Source of the DNA: Streptomyces asoensis | GTDB lineage: Bacteria; Actinomycetota; Actinomycetes; Streptomycetales; Streptomycetaceae | Direction: 5' to 3' | Length of the DNA stretch: 64,000 nucleotides | Assembly (NCBI RefSeq): GCF_016860545.1 | Contig: NZ_BNEB01000005.1 | Span: 992,001-1,056,000, forward strand | Shown: piece by piece, positions 8,078 to 16,350 of the stretch | How the letters are laid out: each line of letters opens with the position of its first letter | How positions within the stretch are numbered: the stretch's first letter is position 1 | The notes under the pieces: generated by a model | What the model saw: only the letters and a program-made list of their open reading frames with translations | The model's database searches: none | Told to the model about the DNA's origin: nothing | Translations under genes and position numbers: made by a program

Positions 8078-8557
8078 CTACGGGGCGCTCGGCGCGGCGG
8101 ACGGACCCGTGGCGCCCAGCTGCCGGATGGTGCCGCCGAGCTTGGGCCGGAACCCCGTGAGCAACTTCGGCTGCGCGCTGACCACCCAGCGGGCGCCCAC
8201 CAGGTACTGGCCGCCGTAGATGCTCGCCGCCTCCAGCCACGTCTCCTTGTACCGCTCCTCGGGGAAGGTGGTGATGAGGTAGTCGGCCTCCTCGGTGTGG
8301 CAGACCCCCTGGCGCAGTTCCTCCGCGTCGATGCGGATCTTGGCCGTGCAACCGGTCAGCCCGGCGATCACCTCGACCTTGGCGGGTGCCACGACACCGG
8401 CCGCGGGCGCGGCGGTGACCGGGGGCACCGAGGATCCGCCCCGGTCGGCACCGGTCCCGCCCTCCGCGCCGCTGCACGCGCTGGTGAGCGAGAGCACGGC
8501 CAGACCGCCGGCCAGAGCGGCACCGCGCACGAGGCGGGCCGTGGGCTGCTGAAGCAC
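8078..8557 (-). CDS. Putative secreted lipoprotein
   Basis: A 159-residue lipoprotein. A short N-terminal basic region is followed by a hydrophobic stretch ending in a lipobox, LSLTSAC, so the Cys would be diacylated and the protein anchored to the outside of the membrane. The mature part starts with a Gly/Ser/Pro-rich linker and continues with an alpha/beta-looking domain containing two Cys (GLTGCTAK, QGVCHTEE) that could pair, plus YLITTFPEERY. The start is GTG 8557, preceded by ACGGAG; an earlier in-frame ATG at 8614 would put 19 extra residues before the signal peptide. No family is recognised. Confidence 0.75.
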   Translation of the reverse strand: MLQQPTARLVRGAALAGGLAVLSLTSACSGAEGGTGADRGGSSVPPVTAAPAAGVVAPAKVEVIAGLTGCTAKIRIDAEELRQGVCHTEEADYLITTFPEERYKETWLEAASIYGGQYLVGARWVVSAQPKLLTGFRPKLGGTIRQLGATGPSAAPSAP

Positions 8558-8789
8558 GTACAACTCCGTGATCGGCGCTGTCCCGTCACCTCCCGCGGGC
8601 GCCCGCGCGGGCACCCCGGGACGGGCGTTCGCCGGAAAATACGCGCGGCGGGCCGGTTCCGTTCAGCGGACGCGGCACCCGCGGCCCGTCCGCCGCCGGG
8701 GCCGGGCGGCCGCCGTCACGGGGGCCGGGCGGCCACGGGACCGGTGATCTGTCTAAGGTGGAGAGATCGCCGCCTGCCCGGGAGTGCCC

Positions 8790-9911
8790 ATGACCGGTCT
8801 CCGCCGAAAGCGCTCCACCGACGCCCTCGGCACCATCGAGCCCCCGGGCAACGCCGAGACGGTCGTCGGGGTGCTGTCGGTGACGGTCCTGGTGGAGGTG
8901 CTCGGCGTCCTGTCCGGGTCCGAGGTCTGGCTCCTCGGGCTCCTGGTCTTCCTGCCGGGCACCGCGTCTGCGCTGTGCACGGTCCAGCAGACGAAGTTCG
9001 TCGCCGCCTGGACCACCGTGTTCGTCTCGCTCACCCTGTTCCTGCGGGCCGGTGACAGCGCCCGGTGGCTCGACCGGTCCCTGCTGGTGCTGCTCACCCT
9101 CGCCCTCGGGATCGCCTCCGTCTACGCCTGCCACCGGCGCATCGCGCGCGAGCAGGAGATGCTCCGGCTGCGCTCCACCGCCGCCGCCATGCAGCGCCAC
9201 ATCCTGCATCCCCTGCCCCTGCTCACCGACGACGTGCTGGTCAACGGGGTCTACGAACCCGTGCAGGAGGACCGGCTGGTGGGCGGTGACATCTACGACG
9301 TGGTCGCCTCGCCCTGGGGCACGCGGGTGCTGATCGGCGACGTGCAGGGCAAGGGACTGGCCGCCGTGGGCGCGGCGTTCGCCGTCATCGGCGCCTTCCG
9401 TGAGGCGGCGCACCGCGAGGCCACGCTCACGGCGCTGGTCGACGCCCTGGACGCGGCGGTCGTCCGGCACAACTCGTACGCCGAACAGACCGGCGACGAC
9501 GAGCGGTTCGTCACCGCGCTGATCATCGGGGTCGACGCGGGGACGGAGGCGCAGATCGTCAACTGCGGGCACGTTCCTCCCCGGTTGCTGGACGACGGCG
9601 CGGTCACCACACCGCCGGTGGACCCCGGCGTCCCGCTCGGCCTCGCGGAACTGGCCGTCGAGCCCACGACGGTCGGCTGGTTCGCCTTCCCGGCCGGTGC
9701 GACGCTCGTGCTGACCACCGACGGTCTCACCGAGACCCGGTCCCGCGACGGCGCGTTCTACCCGGTCGACGAGCGCCTCGCCAAGCACCTCGGCCTCTCG
9801 CCCACCGAGCTGCCGGGGGCGCTGCACGAGGACGCGCGCGCGTTCGCCGGGTACGACCGGCCGCAGGACGACGTCGCCGTGCTGACCGTGCGCCGCTCGC
9901 CCCGGCACTGA
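8790..9911 (+). CDS. Membrane-anchored PP2C (RsbU/SpoIIE-type) phosphatase
   Basis: A 373-residue Ser/Thr phosphatase. Residues about 25-115 contain several hydrophobic segments; the catalytic domain follows from residue about 150. Metal-binding motifs are seen as GGDIYDV, GDVQGKG, TTDGLTE and QDDVAVL, all intact. Such enzymes dephosphorylate anti-sigma antagonists in partner-switching modules. No kinase or antagonist gene is adjacent, so the partner is encoded elsewhere. The ATG at 8790 follows GGGAG with five-base spacing; GTG 8784 lies within that site and is rejected. Transcription is probably from the 232-base gap upstream. Confidence 0.9.
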   Translation: MTGLRRKRSTDALGTIEPPGNAETVVGVLSVTVLVEVLGVLSGSEVWLLGLLVFLPGTASALCTVQQTKFVAAWTTVFVSLTLFLRAGDSARWLDRSLLVLLTLALGIASVYACHRRIAREQEMLRLRSTAAAMQRHILHPLPLLTDDVLVNGVYEPVQEDRLVGGDIYDVVASPWGTRVLIGDVQGKGLAAVGAAFAVIGAFREAAHREATLTALVDALDAAVVRHNSYAEQTGDDERFVTALIIGVDAGTEAQIVNCGHVPPRLLDDGAVTTPPVDPGVPLGLAELAVEPTTVGWFAFPAGATLVLTTDGLTETRSRDGAFYPVDERLAKHLGLSPTELPGALHEDARAFAGYDRPQDDVAVLTVRRSPRH

Positions 9912-9999
9912 GCCTGCGGCGGCGCACGGGCACCCCTCCCACGGCCCGCGCTCGGCGGGCGCACATGCTCCTCATGGCCGGCGCAGAGAGAGTCGGACC

Positions 10000-10335
10000 A
10001 TGTCTGGCGTCCCCGGTACCCGTGACGGCACGGTCCGCGTGCCGATAGTCGACGACGAGCCCGAACTGGCCTGCACCGGCCGGGCCAGGGCCGACGTGGC
10101 GAAGGCGACGCTGGCCGCGGTCCGCGAGCACCTCGCCGACACCTACGTCACCTGGGCCGGCGGCACCGGCGACGACGACGCCTTCTACGTCCGCGTGCAC
10201 AGCCCCGTCATCTGGATCGAGGTCGACTGCCAGGCCCCGGGTCCCCTGGCGGGCGCGTACGGCGCGACGCAGGGCAGCGGTGCCACCCAGAAGCACGTCC
10301 ACTCCTTCGTGCGCACCCCCAACGGCAACGACTAC
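10000..10335 (+). pseudogene. C-terminal relic of a DUF3500-family protein
   Basis: About 112 codons read as the end of a DUF3500 protein: TYVTWAGGTGDDDAFYVRVH, then SPVIWIE, then HVHSFVRTPNGNDY, which is the conserved C-terminal block as I remember it. The usual N-terminal two thirds are missing and no ribosome-binding site precedes 10000. After NDY the frame loses sense and runs antisense into the arabinan-hydrolase gene, so the native C-terminus is also gone. Codon use remains native, suggesting a fairly recent truncation. DUF3500 proteins have no settled function. Confidence 0.65.
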
Positions 10336-10371
10336 CGGGCGGCCGGTCCGGCGCGCACTCCCGCGGCCGTC

Positions 10372-11760
10372 TCACGCCCAGGCGGTGGCCGCGACGAACG
10401 AGCTGTCCTGGCGGAACAGGTCGGTGCCGTCCGGCTGTTCCACCCGCAGCTGGTAGTTGTAATGGCGCAGGTAGTAGCCGGGGTAGTTGTAGGACTCGAA
10501 GCGGACCGACCCGCTCGCCGAGCCGGTGCGGGCGACGAAGGTGGCGTCCCTCGCGAACGTCGACGTGCCGTCGTTCGGGTCGAAGCGGCCCCGGAAGGAG
10601 TAGTGGCGCAGGTAGTTGCCGGAGGCGTCGCGGAAGGAGTACGCGTTCGCGTCGGCCAGCCCCGCCACGACGGTGAAGGTGGACGCCTGCTTCTCGGCCG
10701 TCGTGCTGGAGCTCGTGACCACGGGCAGGTTGAGCAGCGCGGACTGCTCCTGCCAGTAGCGGGTGGTGTAGTTGGCGGACCGGAAGGAGCGGGTGGCGTT
10801 CTTCGTCAGGCTCGGGCCGCCGGTGACCGTCTCCTTGATGACCGTGAAGTGCCGTGCCGTGCCCGAGATGCCGGGCAGCGACCTGGGCGCGCTCCAGGTG
10901 GCGAAGGAGTCGTAGCTGTCGCTGTAGTAGTAGGTGCCGTCACCGTAGCCGTCGAAGAAGATGCGCCAGCCGCCGTTGTCGAGCTGGATGACGGACGGAC
11001 CCTCCCGGTAGCTGCCCCAGCCCGCCCAGTCGCCGGTCCGGGTGATCGTGTAGGGGCCCGCGAGGTTCGAGGCCGTGCCGTACTCGATGTACTTCGCCGT
11101 CTCGTTCTTGGTGAACGCGTGGTACGTCGAGCCGGTCTTCACGATGTAGGTGTCGATGTGGTTCGGTCCGATGCCGGACAGCGCGACCGGCGAGGTCCAG
11201 GCCGTGAGGGCCGTGTTGGTGGCTTTCAGCAGATACGGCGTGAAGATCCACTCGTCGCTGGTGAGCGAGCAGGACACGATGACGTTGACGCTGCCGTCGC
11301 TGTCGACGAACCACTCGGGGGCCCAGGCGCGGGACAGGCCGGTGATCGGGACCGTGTAGTCGTACAGGAAGGTCCAGTTGACCCGGTCGGAGCTGCGGGC
11401 GAAGCCGATGGTGGTGCTGGGGTCCTGCCAGGTGTGGGTGGTGTAGGTGAGGTAGTAGTAGCCGTTGGTGTGCTTGAAGACGCTCGCGTCGCGGATGCGG
11501 TTGCTCGGCGGGGTGTAGGCGGAGGACTGCACCAGCCGGAAGTCGGTCGCGTCGTCGGACTGGTAGACGTTCACCGTCCCGTCGTTGCTGTCGAGGAACG
11601 GCACGATGGTGTAGCGGGTCGCCGAGCCGGCGGCCGGTGCGGCCGCGAGGGCCGTGCCGAGCAGACCGGGCGCCTCGCCGAGCACAAGGGCCGCGGCGGG
11701 CAGCGCGGCCATCGCGCGCAGCAGGGCACGGCGGGACGGGGTGGAGGGACGTGTCGTCAT
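10372..11760 (-). CDS. Secreted GH43-like glycosidase with AbfB (CBM42) domain
   Basis: A 462-residue exported enzyme. The N-terminus carries a twin-arginine-like signal (SRRALLRAMAALPAAALVLG) ending near LAAAPAAG. A five-bladed-propeller domain of GH43 type follows (RDASVFKHTNGYYYLTYT and RAWAPEWFVDSDG, the WAPE motif of the family). From about residue 325 an AbfB arabinose-binding beta-trefoil begins (FRSANY, NYLRHYSF, YYLRHYNY, each a beta-trefoil repeat). It probably trims arabinofuranose residues from arabinan or arabinoxylan outside the cell. Start ATG 11760 has AGGAGA upstream, and the promoter region holds a palindrome. The DUF3500 relic abuts its 3' end. Confidence 0.85.
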   Translation of the reverse strand: MTTRPSTPSRRALLRAMAALPAAALVLGEAPGLLGTALAAAPAAGSATRYTIVPFLDSNDGTVNVYQSDDATDFRLVQSSAYTPPSNRIRDASVFKHTNGYYYLTYTTHTWQDPSTTIGFARSSDRVNWTFLYDYTVPITGLSRAWAPEWFVDSDGSVNVIVSCSLTSDEWIFTPYLLKATNTALTAWTSPVALSGIGPNHIDTYIVKTGSTYHAFTKNETAKYIEYGTASNLAGPYTITRTGDWAGWGSYREGPSVIQLDNGGWRIFFDGYGDGTYYYSDSYDSFATWSAPRSLPGISGTARHFTVIKETVTGGPSLTKNATRSFRSANYTTRYWQEQSALLNLPVVTSSSTTAEKQASTFTVVAGLADANAYSFRDASGNYLRHYSFRGRFDPNDGTSTFARDATFVARTGSASGSVRFESYNYPGYYLRHYNYQLRVEQPDGTDLFRQDSSFVAATAWA

Positions 11761-11794
11761 GGGGCGGCTCTCCTACGGCTCAAGGTTCGAAATC

Positions 11795-11809
11795 CCGAAC
11801 GAAGTTCGG
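11795..11809. promoter_or_regulatory. Candidate operator upstream of the GH43-like gene
   Basis: Perfect inverted repeat CCGAA-N5-TTCGG, 35 bases before the start codon, flanked by further TTC/GAA words (GGTTCGAAAT at 11784-11793). Pentose-hydrolase genes are commonly controlled by LacI-type repressors, but the cognate protein is not in this window. Confidence 0.45.
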
Positions 11810-12012
11810 AAAGTCGATCAGAAGGTAGGGGTGAGGCAGGGACACGTCAATCCTTTGCGCAGGAACGGGCGATGCCTGTGGGACCCCTGTGCCGCAGGAG
11901 TCCGCCACCCCCTGACGCGCCGGCCGACGTCGCTCGTCCGCGTGCCGTTCCGCTGCCCGGCCGGCAGAGGTTACCGTGCGGTAGACGACGTCGTCCCGGA
12001 GGTGCCCCCCGT

Positions 12013-13461
12013 ATGACACCCGACCGTGCCGCAGGCCTGACGGCCACCGCCCGCGCACTCGCCGGCGGCGAGATCTCCTCCCGCGCGCTCGTCGAGCGGA
12101 CCCTCGCGCGGATCGAGGCGAGCCAGGGCACCATCAACGCCTTCCGGATCGTCCGGGCCGAGGCCGCGCTCGCCGAAGCCGACGCCGCCGACCGCGAGTT
12201 GGCGGCCGGCGGGCGGGCCCCGCTGCTCGGTGTCCCGGTCGCCGTGAAGGACGACATGGACGTCGCGGGCGAGCCGACGGCCTTCGGCTGCCAGGGGGAG
12301 CACCCGGTGGCCGCCGAGGACGGCGAGGCGGTACGGCGGCTGCGCGCGGCCGGGGCCGTGATCGTCGGCAAGACCAACACCTGCGAACTGGGGCAGTGGC
12401 CCTTCACCGAGGGCCCGGCCTTCGGCGCGACGCGCAACCCGTGGAGCACCGGGCACACCCCGGGCGGCTCCTCCGGCGGCTCGGCGGCCGCGGTCGCCGC
12501 CGGGCTGGTGCCGGCCGCGCTCGGCTCCGACGGCGCCGGCTCCGTGCGCATCCCCGCCTCCTGGACCCACCTGGTCGGCATCAAGCCGCAGCGCGGCCGC
12601 GTGTCGACCTGGCCGCGCGGTGAGTCGTTCCACGGCATCACCGTCAACGGCACCCTGGCCCGCACGGTCGCGGACGCGGCGCTGCTGCTCGACGCGGCGA
12701 GCGGCAACCACGCGCACGACCCGCACCGGCCGCCCGCCGTGGACGCCTCGGCGGCGGTGGGCCGCGACCCCGGCCGGCTGCGGATCGCGCTGTCGCTGCG
12801 GCCGCCCTTCACCGCCGTACCCGCCGTGCTGCGCCCCGAGGTCCGCGACCGGGTGCTCGAACTCGCCGAGGTACTGGCCGCGTCGGGACACACCGTCGAG
12901 GAGGCCGACCCGCCGTACGGGCAGATCGGTCTGGCCTTCGTGCCCCGGGCGACCGCGGGCATCGCCGAGCGGGTCGCCGAGGCGCCCTTCCCCGCGCTCC
13001 TCGACCGCCGCACCCGCGGCGCCGCCCGGATGGGCCGGCTGCTCGGCGGGTTCCCGCTGCGGGCCGCCCGGCGCGCGGAGGCCGTCCTGCACCGCAGGAT
13101 CGGCGGGTTCTTCCAGAAGTACGACGTGGTCCTCACGCCGACGACGGCCGCTCCCCCGCCCCGCATCGGCGCCCTGCTGGACCTGGGCGGCTTCGCCACC
13201 GACCGGGCCATGATCGCCGCCTGTCCCTACGCCTGGACGTGGAACGTGCTGGGCTGGCCGGGCGTCAACGTCCCCGCGGGCTTCACGCCGGGCGGACTGC
13301 CGGTCGGCGCGCAACTGCTCGGCCCGGCGAACAGCGAGCCGCTTCTGATCTCGCTCGCCGCCCGGCTGGAGGCGCAACTGCGCTGGCACGAGAAGTGGCC
13401 GCCGGAGCCGGTCACCGTGGAAAGCCGTGCGGTGCGGGGGCGTTCGGCCCCTACCCTGTGA
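12013..13461 (+). CDS. Amidase-signature family hydrolase
   Basis: A 482-residue amidase. The Ser-cisSer-Lys catalytic set is visible: the Lys in VPVAVKDD, the GGSSGGSAAAVAAG block containing cis-Ser, and the nucleophile Ser in GSDGAGSVRIPAS. It hydrolyses an unknown amide in the cytoplasm. The start is ATG 12013, eight or so bases after GGAGG; the much longer open frame beginning at 10000 is a chance fusion with the DUF3500 relic and antisense DNA. Its stop is two bases before the next gene, so the amidase and the NfeD-like gene may be co-transcribed. A second amidase with the same signature is at 60554-61897. Confidence 0.9.
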   Translation: MTPDRAAGLTATARALAGGEISSRALVERTLARIEASQGTINAFRIVRAEAALAEADAADRELAAGGRAPLLGVPVAVKDDMDVAGEPTAFGCQGEHPVAAEDGEAVRRLRAAGAVIVGKTNTCELGQWPFTEGPAFGATRNPWSTGHTPGGSSGGSAAAVAAGLVPAALGSDGAGSVRIPASWTHLVGIKPQRGRVSTWPRGESFHGITVNGTLARTVADAALLLDAASGNHAHDPHRPPAVDASAAVGRDPGRLRIALSLRPPFTAVPAVLRPEVRDRVLELAEVLAASGHTVEEADPPYGQIGLAFVPRATAGIAERVAEAPFPALLDRRTRGAARMGRLLGGFPLRAARRAEAVLHRRIGGFFQKYDVVLTPTTAAPPPRIGALLDLGGFATDRAMIAACPYAWTWNVLGWPGVNVPAGFTPGGLPVGAQLLGPANSEPLLISLAARLEAQLRWHEKWPPEPVTVESRAVRGRSAPTL

Positions 13462-13463
13462 CC

Positions 13464-13682
13464 ATGGACGATACGGCGATGGTCGGGCTCATGGGGCGGG
13501 TCACCGGAACGGTAGGGCCCGGGCTCGTCGGCGAGGTGATCGTCCGGGTGCGGGGCGGCGCCGAGCACTTCCTCGCCTACGCCGCGACGGGCACCGAGCG
13601 CATCGAGCGCGGGACGATGGTCACGGTGGTGGAGTACCTCCCGCCCCGCACGGTCTACGTCTCGGCCATGTACGGCAGTTGA
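13464..13682 (+). CDS. Small NfeD-like OB-fold protein
   Basis: A 72-residue protein that looks like a stand-alone NfeD C-terminal beta-barrel: GLMGRVTGTVGPGLVGEVIVRVRGG, quoted by its words GRVTGTV, GEVIVRV, then GTMVTVVEYLPPRTVYV. NfeD-type OB domains bind flotillin/stomatin partners, and the next gene is a flotillin, so I infer a partnership. There is no signal or membrane segment. The gene starts at ATG 13464, three bases after the amidase stop, without a clear ribosome-binding site of its own, implying coupling to the amidase message. The family call rests on fold-like pattern plus context. Confidence 0.65.
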   Translation: MDDTAMVGLMGRVTGTVGPGLVGEVIVRVRGGAEHFLAYAATGTERIERGTMVTVVEYLPPRTVYVSAMYGS

Positions 13683-13702
13683 GACGTCAGGTGCCCGTCC
13701 TG

Positions 13703-13748
13703 TGCCGTATGTACCAAGCGGGCAACAGCGGTTCGGCCGCGTATGTAC
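13703..13748. promoter_or_regulatory. Paired CGTATGTAC motif upstream of flotillin
   Basis: CGTATGTAC occurs at 13706-13714 and again at 13740-13748, 34 bases apart, about three helical turns, and ends 78 bases before the flotillin start. The first copy lies in TGCCGTATGTACCAAGC (13703-13719), which matches 16 of 17 bases of 7062-7078 in the MarR/MFS promoter. Confidence 0.45.
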
Positions 13749-13826
13749 ACGGCCCGCGCGCGGGCCCACACTCCCGTTACGTCCGGTGCCCCGCGGGGCA
13801 CCCAGCACTGGGGGGAGTGCATACCC

Positions 13827-15218
13827 ATGGAAGTCGGTCTCATCGTCGGCGCGGCGGCGGGTGCCGTCCTGGCCCTGATCGGTGCGTTCAAGTTGATGTG
13901 GCGCGTCGCGGAGCCCAACGAGGCGCTCATCATCTCCGGCTCGAAGCACAAACTGGAAGGCCTCGAGGAGGGCATGGGGTTCCGCATCGTCACCGGGCGG
14001 GGCACGCTCGTGACACCCGGGATGCAGGCCGTGCGCAAGCTCTCGCTCGACCTCAACCAGACGGAACTGCACGTGGACTGCGTGACGCACCAGGGCATTC
14101 CGCTGAAGGTGCGGGGCGTGGTCATCTTCAAGGTGGGCGACGACTTCGTGTCGATCGCCAACGCGGCACGTCGCTTCCTCGACCAGCAGAAGCTCATGGC
14201 GGAGCGGGTGCACACGGTGTTCGCCGGTCATCTGCGGGCCATCGTGGGCGGCCTGACGGTCGAGGACATGATCCGGGACCGCGAGAAGCTGACCGGCCAG
14301 GCCCGTGCGGCGTGCGGTACGGAGATGGAGAAGCTGGGCCTGATCGTGGACTCGCTCCAGATCCACGAGATCGAGGACCCGACCGGGTACATCAAGAACC
14401 TGTCCGCGCCGCATCTCGCGGCCGTGCGGCGGGACGCGCGCATCGCGCAGGCCGAGGCCGACCGGCTCGCCACCGAGGCCGAGCAACTGGCCTTCGGACG
14501 GATGGCGGAGGCCACCCGGGACAGCGAGATCCTCAAGGCCGGGTACCAGGCCGAGCAGGACAAGGCCAACGCCAAGGCCCGGCAGGCCGGTCCGCTGGCC
14601 GACGCCGCGGCCCGCCAGGAGGTGGTGGTGCAGGAGACGCGGGTCGCCGAACTCGAGGCCCGCAGGCGGGAGCAGCAGCTCCAGGCCGATGTCCGCAAGC
14701 CGGCCGACGCCAAGGCTTACGAGAAGCGGACGCTGGCCGAGGCGGAGCGCGACGCCCGGATCTCGGCTGCCGAGGCCAAGGCGACGGAGACCCGCTCCGC
14801 CGGTGAGGCGGAGGCCGCCGCCACCCAGGCCAAGGGCCTCGCGAGGGCCGAGGCCAACCGGGCCCAGGGGCTCGCGGAGGCCGACGCCATCAAGGCGCGG
14901 GCCGCCGCCCTCGCCGAGAACCAGGAGGCGGTCGTCGCCCAGCAACTCGCCGAGAAGTGGCCGGAGATCGTCCAGGCCGGCGCGTCCGCCTTCGGCAACG
15001 TCGACAACATGGTGCTGCTCAACGGCGCCGACGGCATGGCGGACGTGTTCGCCAAGGCGCTCACCGTGGGCGGGACGGGACTCGGTCTGGCCCGTCAGCT
15101 GCTCGCCTCGATGAACCAGGACGGCCACTCCGCCAACGGGGCTGTCACGAACGGGAGTTCGTCGGCCGACAAGATCGCGGCCGCGCCTTCGAAGAAGGTG
15201 AAGGTCGACGAGGGGTGA
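13827..15218 (+). CDS. Flotillin-like SPFH/Band-7 membrane scaffold protein
   Basis: A 463-residue flotillin. An N-terminal hydrophobic hairpin (VGLIVGAAAGAVLALIGAF) anchors it; an SPFH domain follows to about residue 190 (VAEPNEALIISGSKH, ...TVEDMIRDREKL). A long alanine/glutamate coiled coil then runs from about 200 to 385 with repeated EAE/AEAxR units, and a C-terminal tail follows. Flotillins form oligomeric scaffolds of membrane microdomains. The ATG at 13827 has GGGGGAG nine bases before it. It follows the NfeD-like gene by 144 bases with a possible separate promoter. Its PemK-like neighbour starts 44 bases downstream. Confidence 0.9.
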   Translation: MEVGLIVGAAAGAVLALIGAFKLMWRVAEPNEALIISGSKHKLEGLEEGMGFRIVTGRGTLVTPGMQAVRKLSLDLNQTELHVDCVTHQGIPLKVRGVVIFKVGDDFVSIANAARRFLDQQKLMAERVHTVFAGHLRAIVGGLTVEDMIRDREKLTGQARAACGTEMEKLGLIVDSLQIHEIEDPTGYIKNLSAPHLAAVRRDARIAQAEADRLATEAEQLAFGRMAEATRDSEILKAGYQAEQDKANAKARQAGPLADAAARQEVVVQETRVAELEARRREQQLQADVRKPADAKAYEKRTLAEAERDARISAAEAKATETRSAGEAEAAATQAKGLARAEANRAQGLAEADAIKARAAALAENQEAVVAQQLAEKWPEIVQAGASAFGNVDNMVLLNGADGMADVFAKALTVGGTGLGLARQLLASMNQDGHSANGAVTNGSSSADKIAAAPSKKVKVDEG

Positions 15219-15262
15219 CCCGCTGACGACGCGGTCACGGGGGTACCGCTTAGGGTGCCCCC

Positions 15263-15709
15263 GTGACCGCGTTTACCGATGAAGACGTCCCGGGCCGCTC
15301 CGGCCCCACCGCCACCACCGAGGCCGATCCCCGCGAGGTCGGCCGGGTGCGCACCGAGTACTCCCCCGCGCACGACGGCGACCCGGACCCCGGCGAGATC
15401 GTCTGGACCTGGGTGCCCTTCGAGGAGAACGACGGCCGGGGCAAGGACCGCCCGGTGCTCGTCGTCGCCCGGGAGGCGGGCGGGACCTTCCTCGCCGTAC
15501 AGCTCTCCAGCAAGCGCCACGACGGCGACCGCGAGTGGGTGCCGATCGGCAGCGGCCCCTGGGACCGGACCGGGCGGGACTCCTGGGTGGACGTGGACCG
15601 CGTCCTGCGGCTGCACGAGGACGGCATGCGGCGCGAGGCGTGCGCACTGGACCGGATGCGGTTCAACCTGGTCCGGCACCGGCTGCACGAGCGCTACGGC
15701 TGGACCTGA
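15263..15709 (+). CDS. PemK/MazF-like protein without an adjacent antitoxin
   Basis: A 148-residue protein with a PemK/MazF-type barrel from about residue 42: GEIVWTWVPFEENDGRGKDR, then PVLVVAR and ...VQLSSKRHDGDREWVPIG. Classical MazF toxins are about 110-residue mRNA interferases paired with a small antitoxin. Here there is a 40-residue acidic N-terminal extension and no antitoxin gene on either side, so it may be a domesticated member rather than a toxin. GTG 15263 is the only sensible start. It follows flotillin closely on the same strand. Whether it cleaves RNA cannot be told. Confidence 0.75.
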   Translation: MTAFTDEDVPGRSGPTATTEADPREVGRVRTEYSPAHDGDPDPGEIVWTWVPFEENDGRGKDRPVLVVAREAGGTFLAVQLSSKRHDGDREWVPIGSGPWDRTGRDSWVDVDRVLRLHEDGMRREACALDRMRFNLVRHRLHERYGWT

Positions 15710-15990
15710 GGGCCCTGGCGGCCTAACGCCCGCCCGGAAGCGCCGAGCACCACGACGCCGGGTGTCCTGTCCGGCACACCGGACACCACGTGCGCGAACG
15801 TCCGCTCGAACCGGCCACCGGGGCCCGGCATCGGCCAAAACGCCCCCGCCACCCGTCCGGGGCCGTTGCGGAACACCACGCAGCCCCGGGCGCCCGGCAC
15901 CGGACGGCGGTGGCCGTGGGGGCGGCGGCCGTCCCCGGGACCCGCTCGGCACGGACGACCGGCGCCCGCGCTCGTCGTGCGCCCGGCCGG
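15694..15990 (-). other. Coding-like minus-strand stretch, possible unrecognised gene or relic
   Basis: Reading leftwards to a TAG at 15694-15696, about 60 codons have protein-like composition: VFRNGPGRVAGAFWPMPGP, then FERTFAHVVSGVPDR, then GVVVLGASG. Third positions are nearly all G/C and hydrophobic residues alternate as in a beta-rich domain. Upstream the frame turns arginine-rich, and the only ATG (16023) lies inside a perfect hairpin with no ribosome-binding site. The end overlaps the PemK-like gene by 16 bases. It could be a real small gene with an unclear start or a relic. Confidence 0.35.
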
Positions 15991-16016
15991 CGCGGCCGCG
16001 GGGTCGGGAACAGGCC

Positions 16017-16048
16017 GCGCCATCCCGCGCAGCCGCGCGGGATGGCGC
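16017..16048. terminator. Perfect hairpin between the PemK-like gene and egtA
   Basis: Fourteen-base perfect arms (GCGCCATCCCGCGC at 16017-16030 and its complement at 16035-16048) with a 4-base loop, the tightest stem in the window. It insulates the egt operon from upstream transcription. The rest of the 641-base gap (15710-16350) holds the coding-like minus stretch and the egtA promoter region, including a drop in GC near 16235-16275. Confidence 0.75.
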
Positions 16049-16350
16049 CACCCCCGTGGACCCCATGACCGCGCGCCGCGCGGCCACCGGTGCCCCGCCC
16101 GTCTCCCCCGCCGTGCTCTTGCACGCATCGTGAGCGATCCTGGACATCGCGTGCAACAGGGTTTCCCCCACCGGGGTTCCGCGGCGGACCGGTCGCCAAC
16201 GCCTGGAGAACAGCTCGAACCGGATCCCGAATGTCCTGTTGTGTACCCTTGTGCGAATCCGTTCGAGGGTTTTGGGTGGGACGAGCGACGCCGGTCCGGC
16301 CGCACCGAGGCGGGACCGGTGGCATGGTGGAATCTCAGGAGGATCCCGAC

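Noticed and set aside
10000..13461. A single open frame long enough for an 1153-residue protein joining the DUF3500 relic to the amidase.
   Set aside because: The middle part is antisense to the GH43-like gene and has no protein character; the amidase has its own start with a ribosome-binding site at 12013.
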